Source: Magnetococcales bacterium (lineage in GTDB: Bacteria > Pseudomonadota > Magnetococcia > Magnetococcales > Magnetaquicoccaceae). Taken from it: a stretch of 64,000 bases of DNA. The stretch is from contig JADFWP010000011.1 in NCBI GenBank assembly GCA_015234115.1, positions 1 through 64,000 of the forward strand. The letters are read 5' to 3'. Of this stretch, positions 36,068 to 46,717 are shown in pieces. Position numbers and translations under genes: made by a program. Position 1 is the stretch's first letter. Every line of letters starts with the position of its first letter. Below the pieces are notes generated by a model. It had not been told where the DNA came from and did not search any database. It saw only the letters and a program-made list of their open reading frames with translations.

Positions 36068-38047
36068 TTGAGCCACTCTCCTCCCCATCATCTGATCGTG
36101 CCTCGCCCCGGCTCGGCCTGCGGGGTGGTGACCGGTGTTCTGGCGGCGCTTTCGCTGGCGGGATGTTCGGTGGCCACGCCGGTGATCACCCCGGCTGAGC
36201 AGGAGCGGCTTGCCCAGAGTGACAAGGCCTCGCTGTTCAAGGATCAGCAGGGGGTGAACGCCCCGTTGACCCTGCACGAAGCCATGGCGCGGGCGTTGAA
36301 ATTCAATCTCGATCTGCGTCTCAAGCGGCTGGAAGAGGTTTTGGCCTGGAATCAGGAGGAGGTGGCGCGTCTCGACATGCTGCCCCGGCTGACGGCGGCG
36401 GCGGGCTATTCGGCCCGTTCGAACGAGAACGCCTCGGTGAGTCAATCTCTGGCCACGGGCATGGTTTCGACCGAACCGACCCTCTCGCGCGAGGCGGCTT
36501 CGGTCACGGCGGATTTCACGTTGGGCTGGAACCTGCTCGATTTTGGTGTGAGTTATTTTCAGGCGCGGCAGGAGGGCAACCGGCGGCTGATCCAGACCGA
36601 ACAACGGCGCAAGACCGCGCACAATCTGATCAAGGATGTCCGGTTCGCCTTCTGGAAAGCGGTGGCTGCCCAGCGGCTGGAGCAGGAGATCGAAGCGATC
36701 CAGAAATCCGCCGATCAGGCCATCGAACTGGCTCGCAAGGTCGAAAACGAGAAACTGCGTTCTCCGGTGCAGTCGTTGCAGTTCCAGCTTGGTTTGCTGG
36801 AGATCACCCGCCAACTGGAGAAATCCCGCGCCGAACTGGCCTTGGCCAAAGAGGAGTTGGCCACGCTGATCCATCTGGAACCGGGCGTGAATTTCCGGCT
36901 GGTGGATGACAGCGCGGCCATGGCGATTCCCGCGGATCTGGTCGCGCCGGTCGAGGAGCTGGAACGCTGGGCCTTGATGTTCCGGCCCGAGTTGCGCATC
37001 GAGCAGTATCAGGCGCGCATCGAGGCGGACGAGACCCGCAAGGCGATCGCCCGGCTTTTTCCCGGTCTGGAGTTCGATGTCGGACAGAATTATGATTCGA
37101 GCACGTTTCAGGTCTATCAGCATTGGGCGCAGGCCGGAGCGCGGTTGAGCTGGAATCTGTTGCGCACCTTGACCGGCGGGCAGCAGCTGGATCTGTCGGA
37201 GAGCCGGGAAAAGGTGGTCCAGGTGCGTCGTCTGGTGATGCACATGGCCGTGGTGGGTCAGACCCGGATCGCCTATCACGAATATCGCGCGGCCCGCGAC
37301 GGTCTGTTGCGGATCATGGAAGAGAACGAGACCCGCAAACGGCTGCAAGGTCACACCGCCAATCGCGGCAGCCTGGGTCTGGACAGCCAGTTGACCTATG
37401 TGCATACCGCCGCTGCCGGTGCTCTGGGGCGGGTGCAGCAATACGAGGCTTTTGCCCGCTATCAGAGCGCGCTGGGTCGTCTTTACGCCACCCTGGGTTG
37501 GGATCCTCTGGGCGAGGAGGGGGTGGAGCGGGAGATTCCGCAACTCACCCGTCTGCTGCGTGAAAGCGATGGCCAGTGGCAACAACGGGTTTTTGCCAGT
37601 CGCGATCTGAATGCCGTGATCGATGCCAGAACCGCGACCGTGCTGCCTTTGGCCGATTTGCAGTCCAATTTCAATGCCAACGCCTGGAGCGCACCCCCTG
37701 CCGCCTCCTGGAGCGCCCCGAACGCCACTCCCGTGGAACCGGTCACTCCTGCCAAAGCCGTTGCCAAGGCCGGGAGCAACGCGGATGGCGCGCGTTCCGC
37801 TCCCCGCACCCGTTATGCCGTGCAGGTGGCCTCCACCGACGATCCCCGTGGTCTGGAGGATCTGTTGGCCCGGTTGCGCCGTCATGGCTATACCTGGCAG
37901 ATCCACGACACCCGTGATGTCAATGGTCATCCGGTCAAACAGGTATGGCTCGGGGTCTACGACACCAATGCCGAAGCCGCAGCCGTGCGGGATCGCTACC
38001 AGGCGCAGGCCGGACAGCCCGGATACATCAAGGTGGTCACCCGTTAG
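36068..38047 (+). CDS. TolC-family outer-membrane lipoprotein with C-terminal SPOR domain
   Basis: Lipobox LSLAGC; long TolC-type helical repeats; C-terminal RYAVQVASTDDPRGLEDLLARLRRHGYTWQI...VWLGVYDTNAEAAAVRDRYQ. TTG start uncertain. Confidence 0.82.
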   Translation: MSHSPPHHLIVPRPGSACGVVTGVLAALSLAGCSVATPVITPAEQERLAQSDKASLFKDQQGVNAPLTLHEAMARALKFNLDLRLKRLEEVLAWNQEEVARLDMLPRLTAAAGYSARSNENASVSQSLATGMVSTEPTLSREAASVTADFTLGWNLLDFGVSYFQARQEGNRRLIQTEQRRKTAHNLIKDVRFAFWKAVAAQRLEQEIEAIQKSADQAIELARKVENEKLRSPVQSLQFQLGLLEITRQLEKSRAELALAKEELATLIHLEPGVNFRLVDDSAAMAIPADLVAPVEELERWALMFRPELRIEQYQARIEADETRKAIARLFPGLEFDVGQNYDSSTFQVYQHWAQAGARLSWNLLRTLTGGQQLDLSESREKVVQVRRLVMHMAVVGQTRIAYHEYRAARDGLLRIMEENETRKRLQGHTANRGSLGLDSQLTYVHTAAAGALGRVQQYEAFARYQSALGRLYATLGWDPLGEEGVEREIPQLTRLLRESDGQWQQRVFASRDLNAVIDARTATVLPLADLQSNFNANAWSAPPAASWSAPNATPVEPVTPAKAVAKAGSNADGARSAPRTRYAVQVASTDDPRGLEDLLARLRRHGYTWQIHDTRDVNGHPVKQVWLGVYDTNAEAAAVRDRYQAQAGQPGYIKVVTR

Positions 38048-38178
38048 CCTCCGGCACCCGGTTCGTCGGCGGGGAACATGGAAGGCCACTTGCTTTCTGC
38101 AAAGCGTTGCCCTGGATATCCCTCTTCTGATATTCTGTATGGAGTGAAGCCACCCTTTATGCACGATGGGAAACACGC

Positions 38179-38916
38179 ATGCAGGATCGTATCGCCATTG
38201 TCACCGGATCGAGCAGCGGAATCGGCCGGGTTATCGCCTTGCAACTCGCCCGTCTTGGAGCCAAGGTCGTTCTGATCAGCAACGAATCCATTCGTCTGCT
38301 GGAGGCCCTGGAAGAGGTGCGCGCCATCTCTCCGGACTCGGATGCCTACGAGGCCGATGTCACCTCGTTGCCCTGCCTGGAGGAGTCGGTCAAGCTCACC
38401 TTGGAAAAATTCGGACGCATCGACATTCTGGTCAACAACGCGGGCATCACCCGCGATGCTTTGCTGGTGCGCATGGCCCCCAGGGACTGGGACCGGGTGA
38501 TCCAGGTCAATCTCACCAGCATCTTCCATCTGACCCGCATGGTGGTCAAACCCATGATGAAGGCCCGTTATGGCCGCATCGTCAACGTCGCCTCCGTGGT
38601 CGGGGCTACCGGCAATCCCGGTCAGTCCAATTATGTCGCCTCCAAGGCCGGTCTGGTGGGCTTTTCCAAGAGCGTGGCCCTCGAAACCGCCTCCCGCAAT
38701 ATCACCGTCAACTGCGTCGCGCCGGGTTTCATTCGTACCGCGATGACCGATGCGTTGAATCCCAAAGCAAAAGAGGCTATTCTTTCCCGGATTCCCCTGG
38801 GCAGCATGGGGGAAGCCGAGGATGTGGCCAATGCCGTGGCCTTTCTGGCCGCCGAGCGCTCGGGCTATATCACCGGTGAGACCATCCACGTCAATGGTGG
38901 TCTCCATATGGCCTGA
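38179..38916 (+). CDS. fabG: 3-oxoacyl-[ACP] reductase
   Basis: [52 protein letters not shown]; precedes acpP/fabF. Confidence 0.94.
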   Translation: MQDRIAIVTGSSSGIGRVIALQLARLGAKVVLISNESIRLLEALEEVRAISPDSDAYEADVTSLPCLEESVKLTLEKFGRIDILVNNAGITRDALLVRMAPRDWDRVIQVNLTSIFHLTRMVVKPMMKARYGRIVNVASVVGATGNPGQSNYVASKAGLVGFSKSVALETASRNITVNCVAPGFIRTAMTDALNPKAKEAILSRIPLGSMGEAEDVANAVAFLAAERSGYITGETIHVNGGLHMA

Positions 38917-38978
38917 ATGGCCAAGCGATCCACTCCAACAACACCATTTTTTCTCGTCCACAAAAAGGAAATCCACTG

Positions 38979-39218
38979 ATGAGCAACATTGCCGAACGGG
39001 TCAAAAAGATCGTCGTCGAACAGCTTGGCGTCGAAGCCAGCCAAGTCACGGAAGAGGCCAATTTCGTCGAGGATCTGGGAGCCGACTCCCTCGATACCGT
39101 CGAGTTGGTGATGGCGCTGGAAGAGGAATTCGGTTGCGAAATCCCCGATGACGCCGCCGAAAAGATCGGTACGGTCAAACAGGCCATCGAGTTCATCAAA
39201 AAGAGCCTGGATCAATAA
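38979..39218 (+). CDS. acpP: Acyl carrier protein
   Basis: [36 protein letters not shown]. Confidence 0.97.
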   Translation: MSNIAERVKKIVVEQLGVEASQVTEEANFVEDLGADSLDTVELVMALEEEFGCEIPDDAAEKIGTVKQAIEFIKKSLDQ

Positions 39219-39272
39219 GCCAGACCATTCCCCCTCAACACAGTTCGCAGGACAACAGGGAGAAATCAAACC

Positions 39273-40517
39273 GTGGAAGTTCGTCGCGTGGTCATGACCG
39301 GTATCGGATTGGTGACACCTTTCGGAGTGGGAACCAAACCCCTCTGGGAAGGATTGACCGAGGGTCGTTCCGGTATCGGCCCGATCACTCGTTTCAATCC
39401 CGAAGAGTATGCCTGCCGCATCGCCGGTGAATGCCGGGATTTCCAGCCCGAGGATTGGGTGGATAAAAAAGATGTGAAGAAAATGGATCTCTTCATGCAT
39501 TTCGGCGTGGCCGCAGCCCAACTGGCCTGGGAAGACGCCGGATTGACCCTCACCGAAGAGAACGCGCACCGCATTGGTGTGATCATCGGTTCGGGCATCG
39601 GCGGTCTGACGGCGATTCAGAATCAGGCCATGGTGCTCAAGGAGCGGGGACCACGACGCATTTCTCCTTTTTTCATCCCCATGTCCCTGATCAACCTGAT
39701 TTCGGGTCATGTGGCCATCCGCTATGGCATGAAAGGGCCGAACCACTCGGTGGTTACCGCCTGCGCCACGGGCGCGCACGCCATTGGCGATGCCATGCGC
39801 ATCATCCAGCGGGGCGAGGCGGATGCCATGCTGGCGGGTGGGGCCGAGGCGGCCATCTGTGAACTGGCGGTGGGAGGTTTTGCCGCAGCCAAGGCGCTGA
39901 CCAGCCGCAACGACGATCCCACGGCGGCCTCGCGTCCCTGGGACAAGGGCCGCGATGGTTTCGTCATGGCCGAAGGGGCGGGCGTGGTGCTGCTGGAAAC
40001 CCTGGAATCGGCTCAGAAACGGGGTGCCCACATCTATGCCGAAGTGGTCGGTTATGGGATGTCCGGAGATGCCTACCACATCACCGCCCCCCAACCCGAC
40101 GGAGACGGGGCCGCCCGCTGCATGACCAATGCCTTGAACGATGCCCGCATCGCACCGGACGCCATCGGCTACATCAATGCCCATGGCACCTCCACCCCGA
40201 TTGGCGACCATATGGAGACCCTGGCGGTCAAACGGGCCTTTGGCGAGGCGCATGCCAGAAAGCTGATGATCTCCTCGACCAAATCCATGACCGGTCATCT
40301 GCTCGGTGCCGCGGGCGGGGTCGAGGCCATTTTCACGGCTCTGGCCCTGAAACATGGCATCCTGCCCCCCACCATCAATCTCACGGATCCGGATCCGGCT
40401 TGTGATCTGGATTACATCCCCAACACGGCCCGCGAACAGGTGGTGGAGTATGCCCTCTCCAACTCCTTCGGCTTTGGGGGGACCAACGCCACTCTGGTCA
40501 TGAAGCGCTTTCATTGA
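39273..40517 (+). CDS. fabF: 3-oxoacyl-[ACP] synthase II
   Basis: [17 protein letters not shown] (Cys), [25 protein letters not shown]. Confidence 0.97.
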   Translation: MEVRRVVMTGIGLVTPFGVGTKPLWEGLTEGRSGIGPITRFNPEEYACRIAGECRDFQPEDWVDKKDVKKMDLFMHFGVAAAQLAWEDAGLTLTEENAHRIGVIIGSGIGGLTAIQNQAMVLKERGPRRISPFFIPMSLINLISGHVAIRYGMKGPNHSVVTACATGAHAIGDAMRIIQRGEADAMLAGGAEAAICELAVGGFAAAKALTSRNDDPTAASRPWDKGRDGFVMAEGAGVVLLETLESAQKRGAHIYAEVVGYGMSGDAYHITAPQPDGDGAARCMTNALNDARIAPDAIGYINAHGTSTPIGDHMETLAVKRAFGEAHARKLMISSTKSMTGHLLGAAGGVEAIFTALALKHGILPPTINLTDPDPACDLDYIPNTAREQVVEYALSNSFGFGGTNATLVMKRFH

Positions 40518-41530
40518 AGCGTTGGTGGTTCAGAATTCTGACCGGCCTGCTGGCGGGGGCGCTGCTGCTTCTGGGGGGCGCGACCCTCGCCTATCTTCGT
40601 TTTCTGGACAGTCCGCTGGGAACCCCGCATCGGGTCATGATCGAAAAAGGGTGGAGCGGACAACGGATCCTCCAGCACCTGGAGTCCCAGGGGGTGATCC
40701 CGTCCGCCTTCTGGTTTTCATGGCTGATGCGCTTCAATGGTCAGACCCAGGTGCGCATCCATGCCGGCGAGTATCAATTCGAGACCGGTGAAACTCCGGA
40801 AGCCATTCTGCTGCGGTTGCAACAGGGCGATGTGGTGCGTCATCGTTTCTCTTTTCCGGAAGGGGTGACGGTGCGCGAAGTCGCAGCCAGGCTGCGCAAG
40901 CAGGGATGGGAGGATGCGGAGCAACGACTACTGGCCGATCCCGCCCTGCCCGGCAAACTCGGCGTGCGCGCCCCCTCGCTCGAAGGGTGGCTCTTTCCGG
41001 AAACCTATCAATTCGTGCGCGGCGACTCCATCGAGGAGTTGCTGACCCGCATGATCCGTATCACCCGCAAAACGCTGGAACAGGAATGGACCAAACGGGC
41101 CGACGGGGTGGAACTGACCCCTCAGGAGACGTTGGTTCTGGCCTCGATCATCGAGAAGGAGACCGGTCAACCGCAGGAGCGGACCCGGATTTCCGGGGTG
41201 TTCCACAATCGGTTGCGTCGTCACATGCGCCTGGAGAGCGATCCCACGGTGATTTATGGGTTGGCCGATTTCAACGGCGACCTCACCCATCGGGATTTGA
41301 CTACACCGACGCCATTCAATACTTATGTTATTTTTGGTCTGCCTCCCACGCCGATTTGCAATCCGGGTGCGGCCTCGATTCATGCCGCGCTCCATCCGGA
41401 TCAAACCGAGGAGTTGTTTTTTGTGGCCACCGGGGATGGTGGGCATCAATTTTCCAAGAGCTATGCCGAGCACCGGGCCAAGGTGAACCGTTTTCAACGG
41501 GGGAGACGGGAGGGAGATGGACGCCCCTGA
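40514..41530 (+). CDS. mltG: Endolytic transglycosylase MltG
   Basis: [73 protein letters not shown]. Confidence 0.95.
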   Translation: MKRWWFRILTGLLAGALLLLGGATLAYLRFLDSPLGTPHRVMIEKGWSGQRILQHLESQGVIPSAFWFSWLMRFNGQTQVRIHAGEYQFETGETPEAILLRLQQGDVVRHRFSFPEGVTVREVAARLRKQGWEDAEQRLLADPALPGKLGVRAPSLEGWLFPETYQFVRGDSIEELLTRMIRITRKTLEQEWTKRADGVELTPQETLVLASIIEKETGQPQERTRISGVFHNRLRRHMRLESDPTVIYGLADFNGDLTHRDLTTPTPFNTYVIFGLPPTPICNPGAASIHAALHPDQTEELFFVATGDGGHQFSKSYAEHRAKVNRFQRGRREGDGRP

Positions 41531-42200
41531 TGCACGTCAGACAGCCCGTTTCATCACCTTCGAGGGGGGCGAAGGGGCAGGAAAATCGACGCAATTGCGT
41601 CTGCTGGCCGCACGGTTGCGCGCAGCGGGGGTGACTGTGGTCGAAACCCGCGAGCCGGGCGGGTGTCCCATGGCGGAAAAGCTGCGCGCGCTGCTGGTGA
41701 CCGGCGGACCTGGGGATCTTGATCCTCTGGCAGAGTGTTTTTTATTGTTGGCGGCACGGGTCGAGCATCTGCGCACGGTGATCCGTCCGGCTCTGGCCCG
41801 GGGGGCCTGGGTGCTGTGTGATCGTTTCTCCTTGAGCACCCTGGCCTATCAGGGGGCTGGTCGGGGCATGGACACAGGACAACTGCTGGCCATGAACCAG
41901 TGGGTGCAACAGGGGCTGGAGCCGGAGCGGGTGATCGTGTTGGACCTCGATCCGGCTGTGGGGCTGGTTCGTGCAGCCGGGCGGCGGGGCAGCGGCGAAA
42001 CCCGTTTCGAGTCCGAGGCGTTGGCGTTCCATCAGCGGGTACGGGCGGGTTTTCTGCAATGGGCCAGCGCCGATCCGGTCCGCATCCGGGTGATCGACGG
42101 CGCCATGGATCCGGAGCAGGTGGCAGCGGCGGTTTGGGAGGAGGTGGGTTTGGCAAGAAGAACCTTCCTGACCGGACCAGTGTACGATAAAACAGAATGA
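41517..42200 (+). CDS. tmk: Thymidylate kinase
   Basis: RFITFEGGEGAGKSTQLRLLAARL, VVETREPGG, DRFSLSTLAYQGAGRG. Confidence 0.95.
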   Translation: MDAPDARQTARFITFEGGEGAGKSTQLRLLAARLRAAGVTVVETREPGGCPMAEKLRALLVTGGPGDLDPLAECFLLLAARVEHLRTVIRPALARGAWVLCDRFSLSTLAYQGAGRGMDTGQLLAMNQWVQQGLEPERVIVLDLDPAVGLVRAAGRRGSGETRFESEALAFHQRVRAGFLQWASADPVRIRVIDGAMDPEQVAAAVWEEVGLARRTFLTGPVYDKTE

Positions 42201-42215
42201 TTGAGTCAACCCGGC

Positions 42216-43196
42216 ATGTCCACTCCCGTTTTTTCTTCCATTCTCGGTCATGATCCGATCATCGCGCGGTTGCAAAACGCGCTGGCCCAGGGGCGTCCGG
42301 GTCATGCATGGCTGTTTCACGGCCCGGAGGGGATAGGCAAGCGCACCACGGCCTTGGCGTGGGTGCAGAGTCTGTTTTGTCGGCAACCGGTGACGGTGGC
42401 GGATGGGTTGTCCGGGTGCGGGGGGTGTGTGGCGTGCAGCAAGTGCGCGCAGGGGAGCCATCCGGATCTGCAACGGTTGGAACTGCTCGAAAGCAAATCC
42501 CGCATTTCCGTGGATCAGGTGCGGGAGTTGACCCGTTTCATCGCCTTCACCCCGTTGGAGTCTGCCTGGAAGGCGGCCATTGTGGACGATGCAGCATTGA
42601 TGAACGATGCCGCGGCCAACGCCCTGCTCAAGACGCTGGAGGAACCGCCGTCGGGATCGCTGTTGATTCTGATCACCCAGCGACCGGGCGCTTTGTTGCC
42701 GACCATCCGTTCCCGTTGTCAGCAGGAGCGTTTCCAGCCCATCGACGCCGCTTCCATGGCGCGTCTGCTGGAGCGTTTGATGCCGGAGCGTTCTGCGGTG
42801 GAGCGCGGCGCGGCGCTCCAGTTGGCCTCTGGCAGCATCGGGGCGGCGGTCCGGCTGTGCGATCCGGCCATTCTGGAGCACCGCAACCGTTTTTTCCGTG
42901 ATCTGGACACCCTGCACGAACGTTCCCTGGCGGAACTGGTCGAATCGGCCCGCGTCTGGGGGGAGGCGGAGCGTTCTTCTGTGGTGCCGGAGCTACTGGA
43001 AACATGGTTTGGCGCGCGGATTCGTGATAGCGTACATCAGGGTCGCTGTCGGAATCTGGAGCCGGAACAGTGGTTGGAGAGCGCGACCCAACTGGTTCGT
43101 CTGGCGCGCGAGGCGCGGATTTTCAATCTCAATGCCCGCCTGACCCTGGAGACGATTTTCATTCGTCTGGCACGCATGTTTGGAGTGGCGTTTTGA
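42216..43196 (+). CDS. holB: DNA polymerase III subunit delta'
   Basis: HAWLFHGPEGIGKRTTALAWVQSLFC, C-x2-C zinc-ribbon residues, NALLKTLEEPPSGSLLILIT, RSRCQ. Confidence 0.92.
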   Translation: MSTPVFSSILGHDPIIARLQNALAQGRPGHAWLFHGPEGIGKRTTALAWVQSLFCRQPVTVADGLSGCGGCVACSKCAQGSHPDLQRLELLESKSRISVDQVRELTRFIAFTPLESAWKAAIVDDAALMNDAAANALLKTLEEPPSGSLLILITQRPGALLPTIRSRCQQERFQPIDAASMARLLERLMPERSAVERGAALQLASGSIGAAVRLCDPAILEHRNRFFRDLDTLHERSLAELVESARVWGEAERSSVVPELLETWFGARIRDSVHQGRCRNLEPEQWLESATQLVRLAREARIFNLNARLTLETIFIRLARMFGVAF

Positions 43197-44698
43197 TGAG
43201 TTCATCCCCCGACCTGTCCCCCGACCGATCCCCCGACCGATCCTTCGACCTGCCTGCCGCACTGCCGGATCCTCCATTCGAGCTTCCGGCGGGCAAATGT
43301 CTGCTCGGCGTGCAGCTGCCGGACGCCTGTATGGTTTACCGGGTGGTGTCGGAGCTGGCGCAGGTCGCGGTTGGCGATCAACTGGTGGTGCAGGTGACCG
43401 ATGGCGAGGTGATCGCCACGGTGCGACATGTTTTTCAGCTTCCCGCGGCTCCCTATCCTGGTCCGATTCGCAAGATCGTCCGGAAACTGAATGACAAGGA
43501 TCTGCGCTTTCTGGTGTGGCGCGCCGAGCAGGAGACCAAGGCCCACCGTCTCTGCCGCGAGCGGATCCGGGAGCTGCACTTGCCCATGAAGCTCTCCAAA
43601 GTGGTCTATCCTTTGGGAGGGGGCAAGGCGATCATCTATTTCACCTCCGAGGCGCGCATCGATTTTCGGGATCTGGTGCGGGTGCTGTCTGCCGAGTTGC
43701 GGGTGCGGGTCGAGATGCGTCATGTGGGGGTGCGGGACGAGAGCAAATTGCTGTGCGGTCTCGGCCCTTGTGGCAAGAATCTGTGCTGTTCCGAGTTTCT
43801 GACCCGGTTTCATCCGGTTTCGGTGCGCATGGCCAAAAATCAGGATTTGTCGTTGACCCCCGAGGGAATCTCCGGGGCGTGCGGTCGGTTGATGTGTTGT
43901 CTGGCTTACGAAAACGATGCCTATCTTGCCTTGCGCAAGAATCTGCCCAAGGTCAAGGCCAAGGTGACGTTGAAAGATGGGCGGGAAGGGGTGGTCAAAG
44001 CCCTTTATCCCTTGTTGAACCGGGTGGAGGTCTGGTTTGGCGAGGGCGTCAGCGAGCAGTTCGACGCGGATAAACTGGCTGGAGATGGCGTCGTCTCCGC
44101 CGGGGAGGGGGCTGGGTCGGAGGCGGGAGGAGAGTTGGAGCAAGAGACCGGCGCCATGCCTGCTTCCGGTGCTGTTGCTGCTCCTGCGGTCACGCCTGCG
44201 CCGGAACGGTGTCGCCGCGCCGCCGTGGGGCAGCGGGGGGGGGCTGCCGGAGGAGGAGCCGCGAAAGGTCAGCCTTCCGCTGCCGGTGCCCGGCGTGGCG
44301 GTGGGGACAAGGAAAAGCCTGCGGTGGTATCGGTCGTGGCTGCGCCGGTCGTGGCGCTGGAAGAGGAAAAAGCGGCGGAGTCTCCCGGAGAGGGTGGCGA
44401 AGCGACCGGCAACAAACGGAGTTCGGCGCGGCGGCGGCGCAGAGGCAACCGGGCAACCGGCGGCGGCGCGGGCGGAACGTCGGGCGAGACGGGTGCGACC
44501 GCACCGCTTCAGGGTGCTGCGGCGCCGGTTGCAGAGCGGGATGCGGCTGCTCCGGACGGCAATGGAGCGGAGGAGTCCCAGGCAGCGGCCCGTCCGGCGG
44601 GTAGCGGGCGTCGTCGTCGTCGCCGTTCTTCAGCGCGTCGTGGCGGGGAGGGCAGTGGCGGAAGCGGGGGTGCGGGAGAAGGAGGAGGTGGGGCATGA
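43196..44698 (+). CDS. ricT: PSP1/RicT-family protein with low-complexity Arg/Gly-rich C-terminal extension
   Basis: PMKLSKVVYPLGGGKAIIYFTSEARIDFRDLVRVLSAELRVRVEMRHVGVRDESKLLCGLGPCGKNLCCSEFL; tail RRRRRGNRATGGGAGG...RRRRRRSSARRGGEGSGGSGG. Confidence 0.88.
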   Translation: MSSSPDLSPDRSPDRSFDLPAALPDPPFELPAGKCLLGVQLPDACMVYRVVSELAQVAVGDQLVVQVTDGEVIATVRHVFQLPAAPYPGPIRKIVRKLNDKDLRFLVWRAEQETKAHRLCRERIRELHLPMKLSKVVYPLGGGKAIIYFTSEARIDFRDLVRVLSAELRVRVEMRHVGVRDESKLLCGLGPCGKNLCCSEFLTRFHPVSVRMAKNQDLSLTPEGISGACGRLMCCLAYENDAYLALRKNLPKVKAKVTLKDGREGVVKALYPLLNRVEVWFGEGVSEQFDADKLAGDGVVSAGEGAGSEAGGELEQETGAMPASGAVAAPAVTPAPERCRRAAVGQRGGAAGGGAAKGQPSAAGARRGGGDKEKPAVVSVVAAPVVALEEEKAAESPGEGGEATGNKRSSARRRRRGNRATGGGAGGTSGETGATAPLQGAAAPVAERDAAAPDGNGAEESQAAARPAGSGRRRRRRSSARRGGEGSGGSGGAGEGGGGA

Positions 44699-46101
44699 TC
44701 CGATTGGCCGATAGCCATGCGCATTTGAATTTCCCTGATTTTCAGGAGGATCTGCCGGCGGTGTTGCAGCGCGCCAGGGAGGCCGGGGTGGTTTACATCA
44801 ACTCCATCGCGACCCGTTTGAGCGAGGTGGAGCCTCTGTTGGCCCTGTTGGCGGATCATCCCCACGTTTACACGTCGGTGGGCATCCATCCCCATTATGC
44901 CGCCGAGGTTCCGGATGGTTCGGTGGAGGCGATTCTGGCCCATTGTCGCCATCCCAAGGTGGTGGCGGTGGGGGAGACCGGATTCGATCTGCACTATGCC
45001 TTCAGCCCGTTGGAGCGTCAGGAGGAGGTGTTTCGCAACCATATCCGCGCTGCGCGCGAGTTGGGGTTGCCGCTGGTGGTGCATACCCGCGAGGCCGAGG
45101 CCCAGACCCGTCAGGTGATGGAAGAGGAGTTGGCCGCGAGTTGTGGCGGCGTGTTGCACTGTTTCACCGGTTCTGCGGCCATGGCCCATTGGGCGTTGGA
45201 TCAGGGGTTTTATCTGTCGTTTTCGGGCATTCTCACTTTCCGGGCTGCTCAGGAACTGCAAGATCTGGCCAGGACTCTGCCCCTGGAGCGGCTGCTGATC
45301 GAAACCGATTCCCCCTATCTGGCGCCGATTCCCTTCCGGGGCAAGCGCAATGAACCGGCGCGGGTGGTCCATGTGGCGGAGATGCTGGCCACGCTGCTGG
45401 AACGACCGCTGGAGGAGGTCGCCCGCATCACCACGGAGAACTATTGTCGGCTGTTTCAGGTCGGGGCTGTGGCTGCCCCCCGTACCGAGGATCAGCAGCG
45501 GGCGCTGTTGGCCTACCCCATCGGTTCCGGGTTGTATCTCAATCTCACCAAGGCCTGCACCCTGCATTGCGGGTTTTGTCCCAAATGGAGCGTGGCTCCT
45601 GTGGTCAAGGGGCACGATCTGACCTTGCGGCGTCACCCGAGCGCGGCGGAAGTGCTGGAGGCCATGGGGGATTTTTCCGGATACCAGGAGATCGTCTTTT
45701 GTGGTTTCGGAGAGCCGACCCTGCGGTTGGAGACGCTGCTGGAGGTGGCGACCGCCATCAAGCGGCACAGCCCGATCCGGGTGCGGATCAATACCGATGG
45801 CCTGGCCAACCGGGTGTATGGTCAGGATGTGACTCCGCGCTTCCGGGGGCTGATCGATGCCTTGTCGGTGTCGTTGAATGCCCAGGATGCCGCCACCTAC
45901 GAACGCATCTGTCAGCCGGCGTTGTCGGGGTCGTATGCGTCGTTATTGGGATTCATCCGGGCGGCCAGGGAACATATCCCGGAGGTGACCGCCACAGCGG
46001 TCCAGGGGGTGGAGGGGGTGGATATTCCGGCGTGTCGTCGCCTTGCCGAAGAGGAGTTGGGGGTGCATTTCCGGGTGCGTTATCTGGACCGTCTGGGGTG
46101 A
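44695..46101 (+). CDS. TatD-family DNase fused to radical SAM domain
   Basis: TatD part LADSHAHLNFPDF, GETGFDLHYAFSPLERQEEVFRNHIRAARELGLPLVVHTREA; then radical SAM CTLHCGFCPKW (CxxxCxxC). Confidence 0.88.
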   Translation: MIRLADSHAHLNFPDFQEDLPAVLQRAREAGVVYINSIATRLSEVEPLLALLADHPHVYTSVGIHPHYAAEVPDGSVEAILAHCRHPKVVAVGETGFDLHYAFSPLERQEEVFRNHIRAARELGLPLVVHTREAEAQTRQVMEEELAASCGGVLHCFTGSAAMAHWALDQGFYLSFSGILTFRAAQELQDLARTLPLERLLIETDSPYLAPIPFRGKRNEPARVVHVAEMLATLLERPLEEVARITTENYCRLFQVGAVAAPRTEDQQRALLAYPIGSGLYLNLTKACTLHCGFCPKWSVAPVVKGHDLTLRRHPSAAEVLEAMGDFSGYQEIVFCGFGEPTLRLETLLEVATAIKRHSPIRVRINTDGLANRVYGQDVTPRFRGLIDALSVSLNAQDAATYERICQPALSGSYASLLGFIRAAREHIPEVTATAVQGVEGVDIPACRRLAEEELGVHFRVRYLDRLG

Positions 46102-46102
46102 G

Positions 46103-46717
46103 TCAGACAGGAACGGAAGGGCTGGCGCGCCATTTCTTCTGGCGATGTCTGCGGATCAGGCGCAAGGTCCAGAGATAGGCGATCCAGCCGGTTCCAATTC
46201 CCCAGGGAAGCGAGCCGACAAACAGCGGCAGTCCGAACAGTTCCCACAATTGAACCGCTTGCAGCCACAAGGATTCCCACCAGTCCGCGGCGGCATTCAT
46301 CCCATGCAGGGCATCGCGCACCATCCCGAAGTCGTTGCCCTCGTCCCAGCGTCCCAGCAGCAACCGACCCGTGACAATGAAAAGATAATACATCGGCGGA
46401 ATCGTCGGGATGCTGGTCAGCAGGGTCCAGGCGCTGGCCACCCCGAGATGAAACTCCCAGCGCGAGGAGATCCGGGCAATGCTCCACATGGCAATTACCA
46501 AAGGAATCTGGAAGCCGACGGTCGGGGTGAAATTGATGAAAAAACCGACTGCCGAGGCGCGGGCGTAGTAGGCCGGATCGTGCTGGCCGCGCAACATGGG
46601 GGAGATCAGCCGGCGTCGGGTGGAGATTTTCAGAATGGCCAGCCAGCGCCGCCATCCTGTGGGGCGTTCGGCCCTGGTGGGCGGCGGTACGGGGGGGGGG
46701 AGCGGGTTGCTGGTCAT
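46103..46717 (-). CDS. DUF2062 membrane protein
   Basis: GFFINFTPTVGFQIPLVIAMWSIARISSRWEFHLGVASAWTLLTSIPTIPPMYYLFIVTGRLLLG. Confidence 0.75.
   Translation of the reverse strand: MTSNPLPPPVPPPTRAERPTGWRRWLAILKISTRRRLISPMLRGQHDPAYYARASAVGFFINFTPTVGFQIPLVIAMWSIARISSRWEFHLGVASAWTLLTSIPTIPPMYYLFIVTGRLLLGRWDEGNDFGMVRDALHGMNAAADWWESLWLQAVQLWELFGLPLFVGSLPWGIGTGWIAYLWTLRLIRRHRQKKWRASPSVPV

Noticed and set aside
35960-38176. 738-aa minus-strand ORF
   Set aside because: Antisense to the TolC-SPOR gene; shadow-type composition.
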